This document shows positions 41,869 to 51,423 of a stretch of 64,000 nt of DNA, piece by piece (positions within the stretch are counted from its first letter, which is position 1; each line of letters begins with the position of its first letter). The notes below the pieces were generated by a model that was not told the DNA's origin, did not search any database, and saw only the letters and a program-made list of their open reading frames with translations. The position numbers were made by a program, and so were the translations under genes. Origin of the DNA: Escherichia coli DSM 30083 = JCM 1649 = ATCC 11775 (GTDB taxonomy: Bacteria > Pseudomonadota > Gammaproteobacteria > Enterobacterales > Enterobacteriaceae); contig NZ_CP033092.2 in the NCBI RefSeq assembly GCF_003697165.2, positions 558,001-622,000 of the forward strand, written 5' to 3'.

Positions 41869-42747
41869 TTAAAGGAAATGGCAGAATTTACCGACGATGC
41901 CGAGAACCACGGTAATCGCAATCAGGCGCAGCGGACTCCAGCCGCGGCGTACCAGCCAGAACATGGTCAGGGTGTAGACCAGCGGTAAGAAGGCTGGCAT
42001 CAGTTTGTCGATAACATCAGCCTGTAACTTAACCACTGCGTCGCCCGCGGTGATTTCCAGCGTGGTGCTTAAACGAACATAGGTTGCCACCAGCGCGCCG
42101 ATTACCGTCATCCCAACGATAGATGCCGCATGGCCGACTTTTTTGGTATTTGCTTTAATGAGTGGAATCGCCGCCACGCCCATGCGGTAAGCATAATGCG
42201 CCAGACCAAAACGCAGCCCCAGGTGCACCACGTTGAACAGCACAATAAAGACGACAGCGCCAAGAATAGAGCCTTGTAGCGCGAGGCTTGCACCTATCCC
42301 GCCACAAATCGGCAGTAGCGTTAGCCAGAACATCGCATCGCCAATCCCGCCGAGCGGCGCACCGACGGCAATTTTGGTGCTCTGAATACTGTTAACGTCC
42401 TGCTTAGAACGCTCCATCGCAAGGATAATGCCGATAACAAACGTCACCAGAAACGGATGGGTATTGAAGAAACCCATATGCCCCTTCATGGCGCGCGCCA
42501 GGTCGCGTTTATTAGTGTGGATCTTTTTCAGTGCTGGCAGCAGGCCGTACAGCCAGCCGGAAGCCTGCATACGTTCGTAGTTGAAAGAAGCCTGTAACAG
42601 CATGGAACGCCAGGCGACGCGGTTGATATCTTTTTTCGTCAGCTCTGCGCCAATGCTCTGATCTTCATACACGTTTTCATTGACGCCAGTCAGCAGTGTT
42701 TCTTCGTTTTCACTGACGTTCGGCAGGGTGGTTTGATTAGATGCCAT
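41869..42747 (-). CDS. agaE: GalNAc PTS enzyme IID component AgaE
   Basis: AgaE is the IID membrane subunit of the GalNAc permease AgaVWE-AgaF. The 292-residue protein has a hydrophilic N-terminus of about 35 residues. The IID signature LLQASFNYERMQASG follows, then KIAVGAPLGGIGDAMFW and membrane helices to the C-terminus. ATG 42747 is spaced 8 nt from GAGGA and is preferred over an in-frame TTG two codons upstream. It overlaps agaW by 11 bp. As I recall, the gene is missing in K-12. Confidence 0.95.
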   Translation of the reverse strand: MASNQTTLPNVSENEETLLTGVNENVYEDQSIGAELTKKDINRVAWRSMLLQASFNYERMQASGWLYGLLPALKKIHTNKRDLARAMKGHMGFFNTHPFLVTFVIGIILAMERSKQDVNSIQSTKIAVGAPLGGIGDAMFWLTLLPICGGIGASLALQGSILGAVVFIVLFNVVHLGLRFGLAHYAYRMGVAAIPLIKANTKKVGHAASIVGMTVIGALVATYVRLSTTLEITAGDAVVKLQADVIDKLMPAFLPLVYTLTMFWLVRRGWSPLRLIAITVVLGIVGKFCHFL

Positions 42748-43516
42748 CTTCAAATTCCTCTTTCTGTGCCGCAGGTTGAGTCGGTTCAGGAGATTTACGC
42801 AGCAGGTCGATCAGCGCCATCGCCAGCGCGGCGGCAGCAATAGCCAGCACCGGTAACTTGAGCCAGGCTGCGGCAACAAAGCCCAGGATGAAGTAGGGGA
42901 TGTAGACGTTTTTCATCATGATTTTCAGCAGCACGGCAAAACCGATTGCTGGCATGATGCCGCCCGCGACGCCGAGGCCGTCGATTAATCGTTGCGGCAG
43001 GACATCAATGATGGTTTTTGCATGTTCCGCGCCGAAGTAGATAGGCAGGAAAGCGCAGAGAAAATAGAACGTGCCGAGTGCCAGCAGTGCCAGATAGTTC
43101 ACGCGTTCAATGCCGCGAGTATCGGCGTTCTCCGCCATCCGGTCGCATCGGGACATCACGCCGGACATCACCGAGAACAGGAAGGTAATCCCCATCTGTA
43201 CTGCGACAGCGAAAGGTACGGCGACACCGACCGCGACATCGGGTTTCACGCCAGTAGTAATGGCAAACGCCGTGCCGACGATAGTACCGATAATCACGTT
43301 AGGCGGCTGTGCGCCCGCCAGAGGGGCCAGCCCCATCCACACCAGTTCCAGCGTACCGCCGGTTAAAATACCGGTATGCAGATCGCCAAGTACCAGCCCG
43401 ACCAACGGGCCGAGAACCACCGGGCGGTGCATATGGGTTAAGCCGTTAAACATATCCAGGCCAGCGATAAAGGCGATAATGCCCAACGCGAATGCCTGCA
43501 ACAGACTGATTTCCAT
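42737..43516 (-). CDS. agaW: GalNAc PTS enzyme IIC component AgaW
   Basis: AgaW is the IIC membrane channel subunit of the GalNAc permease. The 259-residue protein has about seven hydrophobic segments with GGTLELVWMGLAPLAGAQPPN near residues 53-73. It is full length here; K-12 carries only a 5' fragment joined to agaA by a deletion, as I recall. It lies 10 bp after agaV and overlaps agaE by 11 bp. Confidence 0.95.
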   Translation of the reverse strand: MEISLLQAFALGIIAFIAGLDMFNGLTHMHRPVVLGPLVGLVLGDLHTGILTGGTLELVWMGLAPLAGAQPPNVIIGTIVGTAFAITTGVKPDVAVGVAVPFAVAVQMGITFLFSVMSGVMSRCDRMAENADTRGIERVNYLALLALGTFYFLCAFLPIYFGAEHAKTIIDVLPQRLIDGLGVAGGIMPAIGFAVLLKIMMKNVYIPYFILGFVAAAWLKLPVLAIAAAALAMALIDLLRKSPEPTQPAAQKEEFEDGI

Positions 43517-43526
43517 GATGAATCCC

Positions 43527-44000
43527 TCAAAGTAATTTAAAGAGGTCCACTGCAGGCTCTGTCGGGACGCCCTGAACGAAGCATTCCACCCCAGCGGCTT
43601 TCAGGTCGTTAAATGCTGCGATATCACCCGCATCCACAGAAACCGTTTTGGCGATTTGTTGCTTGCCATTGGCGTAGTGCATATTGCCAACGTTAATGCG
43701 ATTCACCGGAACGCCACCTTTCACCAGCGTCAGGAAATCGGCCGGTGTTTTACAAACCAGCAGGATTTTCTGTCGATCGGCGGCGCGATGAATGTTATCG
43801 ATGACTTTTTGCAACGTCCAGAAACGTACGGCGATCCCTTCTGCCAGTACCATTTCCATCAGGTTTTGTTGTACCAGATCTTCGGCAACCTCGTCGTTGG
43901 CTACCAGCACCAGATTTGCCCCCGCAAATCCGACCCACTGAACGCCGACCTGACCGTGAATCAAGCGTTCATCAATCCGACTTAAAACAATATTTGGCAT
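43527..44000 (-). CDS. agaV: GalNAc PTS enzyme IIB component AgaV
   Basis: AgaV is the cytoplasmic IIB phosphocarrier of the GalNAc permease. The 157-residue protein begins MPNIVLSRIDERLIHGQVG, with the phosphorylated histidine at residue 15. ATG 44000 follows GAGGAACACGC and gives the standard length; the 12 extra upstream codons overlap the kbaZ end and are rejected. It is closely similar in design to AgaB, an apparent paralogue pair. Confidence 0.95.
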   Translation of the reverse strand: MPNIVLSRIDERLIHGQVGVQWVGFAGANLVLVANDEVAEDLVQQNLMEMVLAEGIAVRFWTLQKVIDNIHRAADRQKILLVCKTPADFLTLVKGGVPVNRINVGNMHYANGKQQIAKTVSVDAGDIAAFNDLKAAGVECFVQGVPTEPAVDLFKLL

Positions 44001-44022
44001 AGCGTGTTCCTCTTTGTTTTGC

Positions 44023-45303
44023 TTATTGGCCTTCACAGGCTGTGTGGTACTGCGCCAGGATGTCCTGAATATGGTTGATAATGAGTTCCCGTGGCGTTGG
44101 CTGCAGCTCGCCGGAGCGAACTTTCACGTACTGCAGCGGCAGATACTGACTGATCAGCGGCAGCGGAATTGGTGAATCCGCCAGATTACGAACCAGATGA
44201 GCGAAAGCGTCATCAATCTGGCTGTCCGGCCAGTAATAGCGCACGCGATCCGAGTAGCTATAACCACGCGCCAGACGACGCGCGTTGCCGTCACCGTGGT
44301 AGTGGCTTTGCCAGTATTCCGGGCGGTCGAGCATCACGTTTTCCAGCACCTGACGCAGACCAGAACAGGCTTTTGCTGGCACCAGTTCTTCTTCAATCGC
44401 CGCCAGAGAGAACAGAGCTTCACGCAGGGCGAAGGTCAGCGCCGGGCCAACTTTCAGAATGGCAAAGTGGTCAATCACCAGCTGGCGCAGCGATTGCGGC
44501 GTTTGATAATCGGTAGAGTGCGCTTCGAAAATCAGCGTTTCGTAGTTTTCGACCATCTGGCTTAAGGCAGCGGCTTTGGCTGGCTGATAATCAATAACGT
44601 TGGTGTGATCGAATTCGACGCCGGGTTGAACCACCAGGGCAATGATGCGTGGCCAGATGGCATTCAGACCCTGCTTTTCAAAGGCGTGACGATGGGCTTC
44701 CAGCGTGGCGCGGGCGGCATCCGGCGTGGTGACCGCCAGCTCGCTTAAGGTTTCATGCGCGCCGCCAGGTACCGGCACTTCGGTACCAATGACATACTCC
44801 AGATCGGCTTCGCCAAAGTGTTCACGACAGGTTTCTTCCGCCACTTTCGCCAGACGGGCGGCGCGTTCAGCCACGATGTCATCAGTTAAGGGAATCGGAT
44901 CGTCCTGACAGGACATGCTGCAATCAAGGTGAATTTTTTTGAATCCTGCCGCCACGTAGCTTTTAATCAAATCATCGGCATTGGCCATTGCCTGAGCGGC
45001 AGGCAGGTTTTGCCAGCGGTTTGGCCCCAGATGGTCACCACCCAGAATCAGCGCATCCTGCGGGAAATTCAACGAGTCGGCGAGCTGACAAACAAAGCCG
45101 CGAAAATCGGCGGGCGTCATTCCGGTATAACCGCCGAACTGGTCCACCTGATTGGAGGTTGCTTCAATCAGTAACGGCGTTTGGTTTGCACTGGCGTAGC
45201 GGATTGCAGCTTCCAGCACCAGCGGATGTGCGGAACAAACGGCATAAATCCCATTTGTTTTGCCCGCTTTGTGCTGTCTCACCATTTCTGTCAGATGTTT
45301 CAC
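44023..45303 (-). CDS. kbaZ: Tagatose-1,6-bisphosphate aldolase subunit KbaZ
   Basis: KbaZ is the non-catalytic companion required for full activity and stability of aldolase KbaY. The 426-residue protein of the GatZ/KbaZ family has GIYAVCSAHPLVLEAAI near residue 18, GGDHLGPNRWQNLP near 88 and HLDCSMSCQDDPIPL near 125. It is the first gene of the kbaZ-agaVWEFA operon, 248 bp from the divergent agaR, with AgaR operators between. Confidence 0.95.
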   Translation of the reverse strand: MKHLTEMVRQHKAGKTNGIYAVCSAHPLVLEAAIRYASANQTPLLIEATSNQVDQFGGYTGMTPADFRGFVCQLADSLNFPQDALILGGDHLGPNRWQNLPAAQAMANADDLIKSYVAAGFKKIHLDCSMSCQDDPIPLTDDIVAERAARLAKVAEETCREHFGEADLEYVIGTEVPVPGGAHETLSELAVTTPDAARATLEAHRHAFEKQGLNAIWPRIIALVVQPGVEFDHTNVIDYQPAKAAALSQMVENYETLIFEAHSTDYQTPQSLRQLVIDHFAILKVGPALTFALREALFSLAAIEEELVPAKACSGLRQVLENVMLDRPEYWQSHYHGDGNARRLARGYSYSDRVRYYWPDSQIDDAFAHLVRNLADSPIPLPLISQYLPLQYVKVRSGELQPTPRELIINHIQDILAQYHTACEGQ

Positions 45304-45334
45304 TTTCCTCTCCAGTTCAGATTACTGCGACATT

Positions 45335-45358
45335 AATCTTTCGTTTTGTTTCAGTTGA
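45335..45358. promoter_or_regulatory. AgaR operator near kbaZ
   Basis: This site contains CTTTCGTTTTGTTTCAGTTGA and has about two mismatches to the AgaR consensus as I recall it. It lies 31 bp upstream of kbaZ. A further weaker site (TTTCGTTTTATTTTTATC on the minus strand) covers about 45376-45394. Confidence 0.7.
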
Positions 45359-45511
45359 TACTGCGTCATGGTGAGATAAAAATAAAACGAAAGATAATAG
45401 TTTTCTGATCTGATTCACAAAAGAAACATAATGAAAGCCACTGAAACGAGAGTAGCTTGCGCCAATGGGTAAGGTGGGCTTGCATTTGCTTAATAGAAAG
45501 GCGTTAATAGG

Positions 45512-45535
45512 CAAAACGAAATGAAACGAAAGTTT
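45512..45535. promoter_or_regulatory. AgaR operator in front of agaR
   Basis: On the minus strand the site reads TTTCGTTTCATTTCGTTTTG after AAAC, a full match to the 24-bp consensus. It ends 16 bp before the agaR start codon, so it suggests autoregulation. Confidence 0.78.
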
Positions 45536-45551
45536 TACGAAAGGACTTACT

Positions 45552-46376
45552 ATGAGTAATACCGACGCTTCAGGTGAGAAGCGAGTGACAGGCACCAGTG
45601 AGCGACGAGAGCAGATCATTCAACGCCTGCGCCAGCAAGGAAGTGTGCAAGTTAATGATCTATCGGCGTTGTATGGTGTATCTACTGTGACGATCCGCAA
45701 CGATCTGGCGTTTCTGGAAAAGCAGGGGATCGCTGTGCGTGCCTATGGTGGCGCGTTGATCTGCGATAGCACAACGCCGTCAGTCGAGCCATCAGTGGAA
45801 GATAAAAGCGCGCTGAACACCGCGATGAAACGCAGCGTTGCGAAAGCTGCCGTTGAGTTGATTCAGCCTGGTCATCGGGTGATCCTCGACTCCGGGACCA
45901 CCACTTTTGAGATTGCTCGTCTGATGCGCAAGCACACCGACGTAATTGCGATGACCAACGGTATGAACGTGGCTAATGCGTTGCTGGAAGCGGAAGGCGT
46001 TGAGCTGCTGATGACCGGGGGGCATTTGCGCCGTCAGTCGCAATCTTTTTACGGTGATCAGGCTGAGCAATCGCTGCAAAATTACCACTTCGATATGCTG
46101 TTTCTTGGTGTAGATGCGATCGATCTGGAGCGCGGCGTCAGCACGCATAATGAAGATGAAGCCCGTTTAAACCGTCGGATGTGCGAAGTTGCGGAACGGA
46201 TCATCGTGGTCACCGATTCCAGTAAGTTCAATCGTTCTAGTTTACATAAGATCATTGATACTCAACGTATCGACATGATCATTGTTGATGAAGGCATTCC
46301 TTCGGATAGTCTGGAAGGACTGAGAAAGGCTGGGGTTGAAGTGATTCTGGTCGGGGATCACGCGTCTTCGCTGTGA
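45552..46376 (+). CDS. agaR: DeoR-family repressor AgaR
   Basis: AgaR represses the kbaZ-agaVWEFA, agaS-kbaY-agaBCDI and agaR promoters; a phosphorylated amino sugar is the expected inducer. The 274-residue protein has an N-terminal DeoR helix-turn-helix with RREQIIQRLRQQGSVQVNDL and VSTVTIRNDLAFLEKQG (residues 18-60). The C-terminal DeoRC sensor domain contains VILDSGTTTFEIA. The C-terminus VEVILVGDHASSL may be a few residues longer than the K-12 protein, which I recall as 269 residues. The gene starts at ATG 45552 after GAAAGGAC. Confidence 0.95.
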   Translation: MSNTDASGEKRVTGTSERREQIIQRLRQQGSVQVNDLSALYGVSTVTIRNDLAFLEKQGIAVRAYGGALICDSTTPSVEPSVEDKSALNTAMKRSVAKAAVELIQPGHRVILDSGTTTFEIARLMRKHTDVIAMTNGMNVANALLEAEGVELLMTGGHLRRQSQSFYGDQAEQSLQNYHFDMLFLGVDAIDLERGVSTHNEDEARLNRRMCEVAERIIVVTDSSKFNRSSLHKIIDTQRIDMIIVDEGIPSDSLEGLRKAGVEVILVGDHASSL

Positions 46377-46381
46377 CTCAA

Positions 46382-46412
46382 TATGCCCGATAAACGTGTG
46401 CTATCGGGCATA
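46382..46412. terminator. Perfect hairpin between convergent agaR and garD
   Basis: TATGCCCGATA (46382-46392) and TATCGGGCATA (46402-46412) form an 11-bp perfect stem with a 9-nt loop, between two converging stop codons (46376 and 46428). It lacks a strong T-run on either side but could act as a bidirectional terminator or mRNA 3'-end protector. Confidence 0.65.
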
Positions 46413-46427
46413 ATACGAATTGAATTA

Positions 46428-47999
46428 TCAGGTCACCGGTGCCGGGTTAAACACCGCCAGCTGGTTATGCAGTCCCCATTGATCCGAGAAAGTTTTCTTC
46501 TTCCCGCTGGCGACGTCGAGAATAAAGTGGAACAACTTCCAGCCCACTTCTTCAATGGTTTCTTCGCCGGTAGCGATAGTGCCCGCGTTAATATCCATTA
46601 AATCAAACCAGCGGTTCGCCAGCTCGGTGCGGGTCGCCATTTTAATGACGGGTACCGCCATCAGGCCGTACGGCGTACCACGACCGGTCGTAAACACTTG
46701 CACGGTGATACCCGAAGCCACCTGTTGCGTGCCACAGACAAAATCGCTGGCTGGCGTCGCGGCGTAAATTAATCCGCGTTTAGTCGGGCGTTGGCCGGGC
46801 GACAGCACTTCAACAATTGCACTTTTACCCGATTTAGCAATGGAGCCGAGTGCCTTCTCCACCACATTTGCCAGACCGCCTTTCTTGTTCCCCGGCGAAG
46901 GGTTGGCGCTGCGATCGGTTTTTCCCATATTGAGATAGTTATCGTACCACTCCATCTCCTCCAGCAGCCGTTTGCCGACCTCTTCGTTCACTGCGCGTGG
47001 TGTCAGCAGATGTATCGCGTCACGCACTTCTGTGACTTCTGAAAACATCACCGTTGCGCCGCAGCGCACCAATAGATCAGACGCATACCCAACCGCCGGG
47101 TTTGCCGTTACGCCAGAAAACGCATCGCTGCCACCGCACTGCATGCCGACAACCAGTTCTGAAGCCGGACAGGTTTCTCGCTGACGTTGATTCAGTTTTT
47201 GTAGATGGCATTCGGCGACCTGCAAAATATCCTCGACCATGGACTGAAAACCGACATGCTTTTCATCCTGCAAACTGACAATGCTGGCGCTTTCTACTGG
47301 AATAGCTTGCACATCATCCGTTCCAGTCAGTAGGCGTTCAGGCTGCAACTTTTCACAACCCAGACCAATCACCATTACTTCGCCGCCAAAGTTAGGGTTC
47401 AGCGAAATATTGTGAATGGTACGAATAGGTACAACTGCCGCGGGTGCGTTAATCGCCACGCCACAACCGTACAAATGATTCAGCCCCACCACGCCATCGA
47501 CGTTCGGGTATTTCGGTAGCAGATCGCGTTCAATGATTTTTACTACGTAGTCCACCACGCCTGCCACACAGTGGACGCTGGTGGTGATGCCGAGCAGGTT
47601 TTTGGTGCCCACGCTGCCATCGGCATTGCGATAGCCCTCAAAGGTGTATCCTTCCAGCGGCGGTAAGGGTTCCGGGACTTTGGTTGCCAGTGGCAGTGTA
47701 TGTAACGGCGGCGCTTCCGGTAGTACAACCATTGATTCGTCGATCCAGCTTCCGCGTGGGATTGCGCGCACGGCGTAACCAATCACCTCGCCATAACGAA
47801 TAATTTCACCATTAGCCGGAATGTCCAGCAATGCGACTTTATGCCCCTGGGGAATATGTTCAATTAATTCCAGCCCATCCGGAAAACGCGTTCCTGCTTT
47901 CAGGCCATTATCATTAACAATAATTGCCACATTATCTGTGTCGTGAACTTTTATATAAAACGCAGTTGGCGTTTCTTGTCTGATTTCGATGTTGGCCAT
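46428..47999 (-). CDS. garD: Galactarate dehydratase
   Basis: GarD dehydrates D-galactarate to 5-dehydro-4-deoxy-D-glucarate, the first step of galactarate use. The 523-residue metal-dependent enzyme has an N-terminal SAF-like domain (about 1-100) with AIIVNDNGLKAGTRF. The larger UxaA-type domain follows, with HCVAGVVDY near residue 140, GLNHLYGCGVAIN, VVGMQCGGSDAFSG and FTTGRGTPYG. It is transcribed divergently from garP. CdaR, encoded elsewhere, is the known activator. Confidence 0.97.
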   Translation of the reverse strand: MANIEIRQETPTAFYIKVHDTDNVAIIVNDNGLKAGTRFPDGLELIEHIPQGHKVALLDIPANGEIIRYGEVIGYAVRAIPRGSWIDESMVVLPEAPPLHTLPLATKVPEPLPPLEGYTFEGYRNADGSVGTKNLLGITTSVHCVAGVVDYVVKIIERDLLPKYPNVDGVVGLNHLYGCGVAINAPAAVVPIRTIHNISLNPNFGGEVMVIGLGCEKLQPERLLTGTDDVQAIPVESASIVSLQDEKHVGFQSMVEDILQVAECHLQKLNQRQRETCPASELVVGMQCGGSDAFSGVTANPAVGYASDLLVRCGATVMFSEVTEVRDAIHLLTPRAVNEEVGKRLLEEMEWYDNYLNMGKTDRSANPSPGNKKGGLANVVEKALGSIAKSGKSAIVEVLSPGQRPTKRGLIYAATPASDFVCGTQQVASGITVQVFTTGRGTPYGLMAVPVIKMATRTELANRWFDLMDINAGTIATGEETIEEVGWKLFHFILDVASGKKKTFSDQWGLHNQLAVFNPAPVT

Positions 48000-48373
48000 T
48001 GTGCAATATTCTCCAGCCAGGGACTATTAAAATGAGGACCTGGTCTCATTTAAAAATAAATAACTTCATTGGGTGAAATAAGAATGTCAGGAGTTTAAAT
48101 GCAGAAATGTGATCAATGTCAATCATTTCAGGGATTGCAGTACCTCCCGGCAAGGTAAAGCGCAAATCTGTGCTTTAGCGCGCAACCTTATGTGCATATG
48201 CTCAAAATAATATTTAAATAGTATTAATTAAATTAGCATTTGCACAATGATTATTATTCTCGCGCTGCTTATACTAATTCCCGAGTTCATTGTCGTAACG
48301 GCATAAATGAAACTCATAAATAACACCTTCCCCATAATAATAAAAATCAGCATAAGTACCCGAGGTAAATAAA
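48000..48373. promoter_or_regulatory. garD-garP divergent control region
   Basis: This is a 374-bp AT-rich region with no gene. It should hold the divergent garD and garPLRK promoters and CdaR sites. A CRP-like TGTGATCAATGTCAAT lies near 48109-48124, but its second half is poor. I cannot place the promoters with confidence. Confidence 0.5.
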
Positions 48374-49708
48374 ATGATGCTGGACACCGTTGACGAAAAA
48401 AAGAAAGGCGTGCATACCCGCTATTTAATATTACTGATTATTTTTATTGTTACCGCCGTTAACTACGCCGATCGTGCAACACTGTCTATTGCTGGTACCG
48501 AAGTGGCAAAAGAGTTGCAGTTAAGTGCGGTTTCGATGGGTTACATCTTCTCTGCTTTTGGCTGGGCCTACTTGCTGATGCAAATTCCCGGCGGCTGGCT
48601 GCTTGATAAGTTTGGCTCGAAGAAAGTTTACACTTACAGCCTCTTTTTCTGGTCGCTGTTCACCTTCCTGCAAGGCTTTGTCGATATGTTTCCGCTGGCC
48701 TGGGCTGGGATCTCCATGTTCTTTATGCGATTTATGCTGGGGTTCTCGGAAGCGCCATCATTCCCGGCGAACGCCCGTATTGTCGCCGCCTGGTTCCCGA
48801 CGAAAGAACGTGGTACTGCCTCCGCCATCTTTAACTCGGCGCAATATTTCTCGTTGGCGCTCTTTTCGCCGCTGCTTGGCTGGCTGACTTTCGCCTGGGG
48901 CTGGGAGCACGTCTTTACCGTTATGGGGGTGATTGGTTTTGTGCTGACGGCGCTGTGGATCAAGTTGATTCATAATCCGACAGATCACCCACGTATGTCT
49001 GCGGAAGAGCTGAAGTTTATCTCGGAAAATGGCGCGGTGGTCGATATGGACCACAAAAAGCCGGGCAGTGCGGCAGCAAGCGGACCCAAACTGCATTACA
49101 TCAAGCAATTGCTCTCTAACCGCATGATGCTGGGCGTATTTTTCGGACAATATTTTATCAACACCATCACCTGGTTCTTCCTCACCTGGTTCCCAATTTA
49201 TCTGGTGCAGGAAAAAGGCATGTCGATTCTGAAAGTGGGTCTGGTCGCCTCGATTCCGGCACTGTGTGGCTTTGCGGGCGGCGTGCTGGGAGGTGTCTTC
49301 TCGGATTATCTGATCAAACGCGGTTTGTCCCTGACCCTGGCTCGTAAGCTACCAATTGTGCTGGGAATGTTGCTGGCTTCCACCATCATCTTATGTAACT
49401 ACACCAACAACACCACGCTGGTGGTCATGCTGATGGCGCTGGCTTTCTTTGGTAAAGGATTTGGTGCGCTGGGCTGGCCAGTGATTTCTGACACCGCGCC
49501 GAAAGAGATTGTTGGCCTCTGCGGCGGCGTCTTTAACGTCTTTGGCAATGTTGCCTCCATTGTCACTCCACTGGTGATTGGCTACCTGGTAAGTGAACTG
49601 CACTCCTTCAATGCAGCACTGGTTTTTGTGGGATGTTCAGCGCTGATGGCGATGGTCTGCTACCTCTTCGTAGTCGGCGACATTAAACGTATGGAATTGC
49701 AGAAATAA
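48374..49708 (+). CDS. garP: Galactarate/glucarate:H+ symporter GarP
   Basis: GarP is an MFS (anion:cation symporter subfamily) importer of D-galactarate and D-glucarate in the inner membrane. The 444-residue protein has about twelve membrane segments. YADRATLSIAG follows the first helix, with DKFGSKKVY in the loop 2-3 motif and FMLGFSEAPSFPANARIVAAWFP. ATG 48374 follows CGAGGTAAATAA. It heads garP-garL-garR-garK. Confidence 0.96.
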   Translation: MMLDTVDEKKKGVHTRYLILLIIFIVTAVNYADRATLSIAGTEVAKELQLSAVSMGYIFSAFGWAYLLMQIPGGWLLDKFGSKKVYTYSLFFWSLFTFLQGFVDMFPLAWAGISMFFMRFMLGFSEAPSFPANARIVAAWFPTKERGTASAIFNSAQYFSLALFSPLLGWLTFAWGWEHVFTVMGVIGFVLTALWIKLIHNPTDHPRMSAEELKFISENGAVVDMDHKKPGSAAASGPKLHYIKQLLSNRMMLGVFFGQYFINTITWFFLTWFPIYLVQEKGMSILKVGLVASIPALCGFAGGVLGGVFSDYLIKRGLSLTLARKLPIVLGMLLASTIILCNYTNNTTLVVMLMALAFFGKGFGALGWPVISDTAPKEIVGLCGGVFNVFGNVASIVTPLVIGYLVSELHSFNAALVFVGCSALMAMVCYLFVVGDIKRMELQK

Positions 49709-49723
49709 GCAAAGGTATAAGCG

Positions 49724-50494
49724 ATGAATAACGATGTTTTCCCGAATAAATTCAAAGCCGCACTGGCTGCGAAACAGGTACAAATTGGTTGCTGGTCAGC
49801 TCTCTCTAACCCGATTAGCACTGAAGTTCTTGGTTTGGCTGGGTTTGACTGGCTGGTGCTGGATGGTGAACATGCGCCAAACGATATCTCCACGTTTATT
49901 CCGCAGTTAATGGCCCTGAAAGGCAGCGCCAGCGCGCCAGTAGTGCGAGTGCCGACCAACGAGCCGGTAATTATTAAGCGTCTTCTGGATATCGGTTTCT
50001 ATAACTTCCTGATTCCTTTTGTAGAAACAAAAGAGGAAGCAGAGCAGGCGGTGGCATCAACTCGTTACCCACCGGAAGGCATTCGCGGCGTCTCCGTTTC
50101 TCACCGCGCCAATATGTTTGGCACCGTGGCGGATTATTTCGCTCAGTCGAACAAGAACATCACTATTCTGGTCCAGATAGAAAGTCAGCAGGGCGTAGAT
50201 AACGTCGATGCTATTGCCGCTACCGAAGGTGTAGACGGCATCTTCGTCGGCCCCAGCGATCTGGCTGCGGCATTAGGCCATCTCGGCAATGCCTCGCATC
50301 CGGATGTACAAAAAGCAATTCAGCACATTTTTAACCGTGCCAGCGCGCACGGCAAACCCAGCGGCATCCTCGCACCAGTCGAGGCTGATGCGCGTCGTTA
50401 TCTGGAATGGGGCGCGACGTTTGTGGCCGTCGGCAGCGATCTCGGCGTCTTCCGCTCTGCCACTCAGAAACTGGCTGATACCTTTAAAAAATAA
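49724..50494 (+). CDS. garL: 5-keto-4-deoxy-D-glucarate aldolase
   Basis: GarL cleaves 5-keto-4-deoxy-glucarate (and the 2-keto-3-deoxy form) to pyruvate and tartronate semialdehyde. The 256-residue class II, magnesium-dependent HpcH/HpaI-family aldolase shows [12 protein letters not shown] near residue 44, [14 protein letters not shown] metal-site sequence [15 protein letters not shown], and [16 protein letters not shown]. It is 15 bp after garP. Confidence 0.97.
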
Positions 50495-50523
50495 CCACCA
50501 CCGCAATAAGAGAGATGATTGAT

Positions 50524-51414
50524 ATGACTATGAAAGTTGGTTTTATTGGCCTTGGGATTATGGGTAAACCAATGAGTAAAAACCTTTTGAAAGCAGGTTA
50601 CTCGCTGGTGGTTGCTGACCGTAACCCAGAAGCTATCGCTGACGTGATTGCTGCCGGTGCAGAAACAGCCTCTACGGCTAAAGCGATCGCTGAACAGTGC
50701 GACGTCATCATCACCATGCTGCCAAACTCCCCTCATGTGAAAGAGGTGGCGCTGGGTGAGAATGGCATTATTGAAGGCGCGAAGCCAGGTACGGTATTGA
50801 TCGATATGAGTTCGATCGCACCGCTGGCAAGCCGTGAAATCAGCGAAGCGCTGAAAGCGAAAGGCATTGATATGCTGGACGCCCCGGTGAGCGGCGGTGA
50901 ACCGAAAGCCATCGACGGTACGCTGTCAGTGATGGTGGGCGGCGACAAGGCTATTTTCGACAAATACTATGATTTGATGAAAGCGATGGCGGGTTCCGTG
51001 GTGCATACCGGGGAAATCGGTGCAGGTAACGTCACCAAACTGGCAAATCAGGTCATTGTGGCGCTGAATATTGCTGCGATGTCAGAAGCGTTAACGCTGG
51101 CAACCAAAGCGGGCGTTAACCCGGATCTGGTGTATCAGGCAATTCGCGGTGGGCTGGCGGGCAGTACCGTGCTGGATGCCAAAGCGCCGATGGTGATGGA
51201 CCGCAACTTCAAACCGGGCTTCCGTATTGATCTGCATATTAAGGATCTGGCGAATGCGCTGGATACTTCTCACGGCGTCGGCGCGCAACTGCCGCTCACA
51301 GCTGCGGTTATGGAGATGATGCAGGCACTGCGTGCAGATGGTTTAGGAATGGCGGATCATAGCGCCCTGGCGTGCTACTACGAAAAACTGGCGAAAGTCG
51401 AAGTTACTCGCTAA
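50524..51414 (+). CDS. garR: Tartronate semialdehyde reductase
   Basis: GarR reduces tartronate semialdehyde to D-glycerate with NAD(P)H. It belongs to the beta-hydroxyacid dehydrogenase family, with GFIGLGIMGKPMSKNLLKAG at the N-terminus, DAPVSGGEPKA near residue 120 and GAGNVTKLANQ, whose lysine is the catalytic residue. The start is ambiguous. ATG 50524 sits 9 nt after AAGAGAG and gives 296 residues; ATG 50530 gives the 294-residue form I recall from databases; an ATG at 50515 abuts the ribosome-binding site and is unlikely. Confidence 0.95.
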   Translation: MTMKVGFIGLGIMGKPMSKNLLKAGYSLVVADRNPEAIADVIAAGAETASTAKAIAEQCDVIITMLPNSPHVKEVALGENGIIEGAKPGTVLIDMSSIAPLASREISEALKAKGIDMLDAPVSGGEPKAIDGTLSVMVGGDKAIFDKYYDLMKAMAGSVVHTGEIGAGNVTKLANQVIVALNIAAMSEALTLATKAGVNPDLVYQAIRGGLAGSTVLDAKAPMVMDRNFKPGFRIDLHIKDLANALDTSHGVGAQLPLTAAVMEMMQALRADGLGMADHSALACYYEKLAKVEVTR

Positions 51415-51423
51415 TGACGTCGT

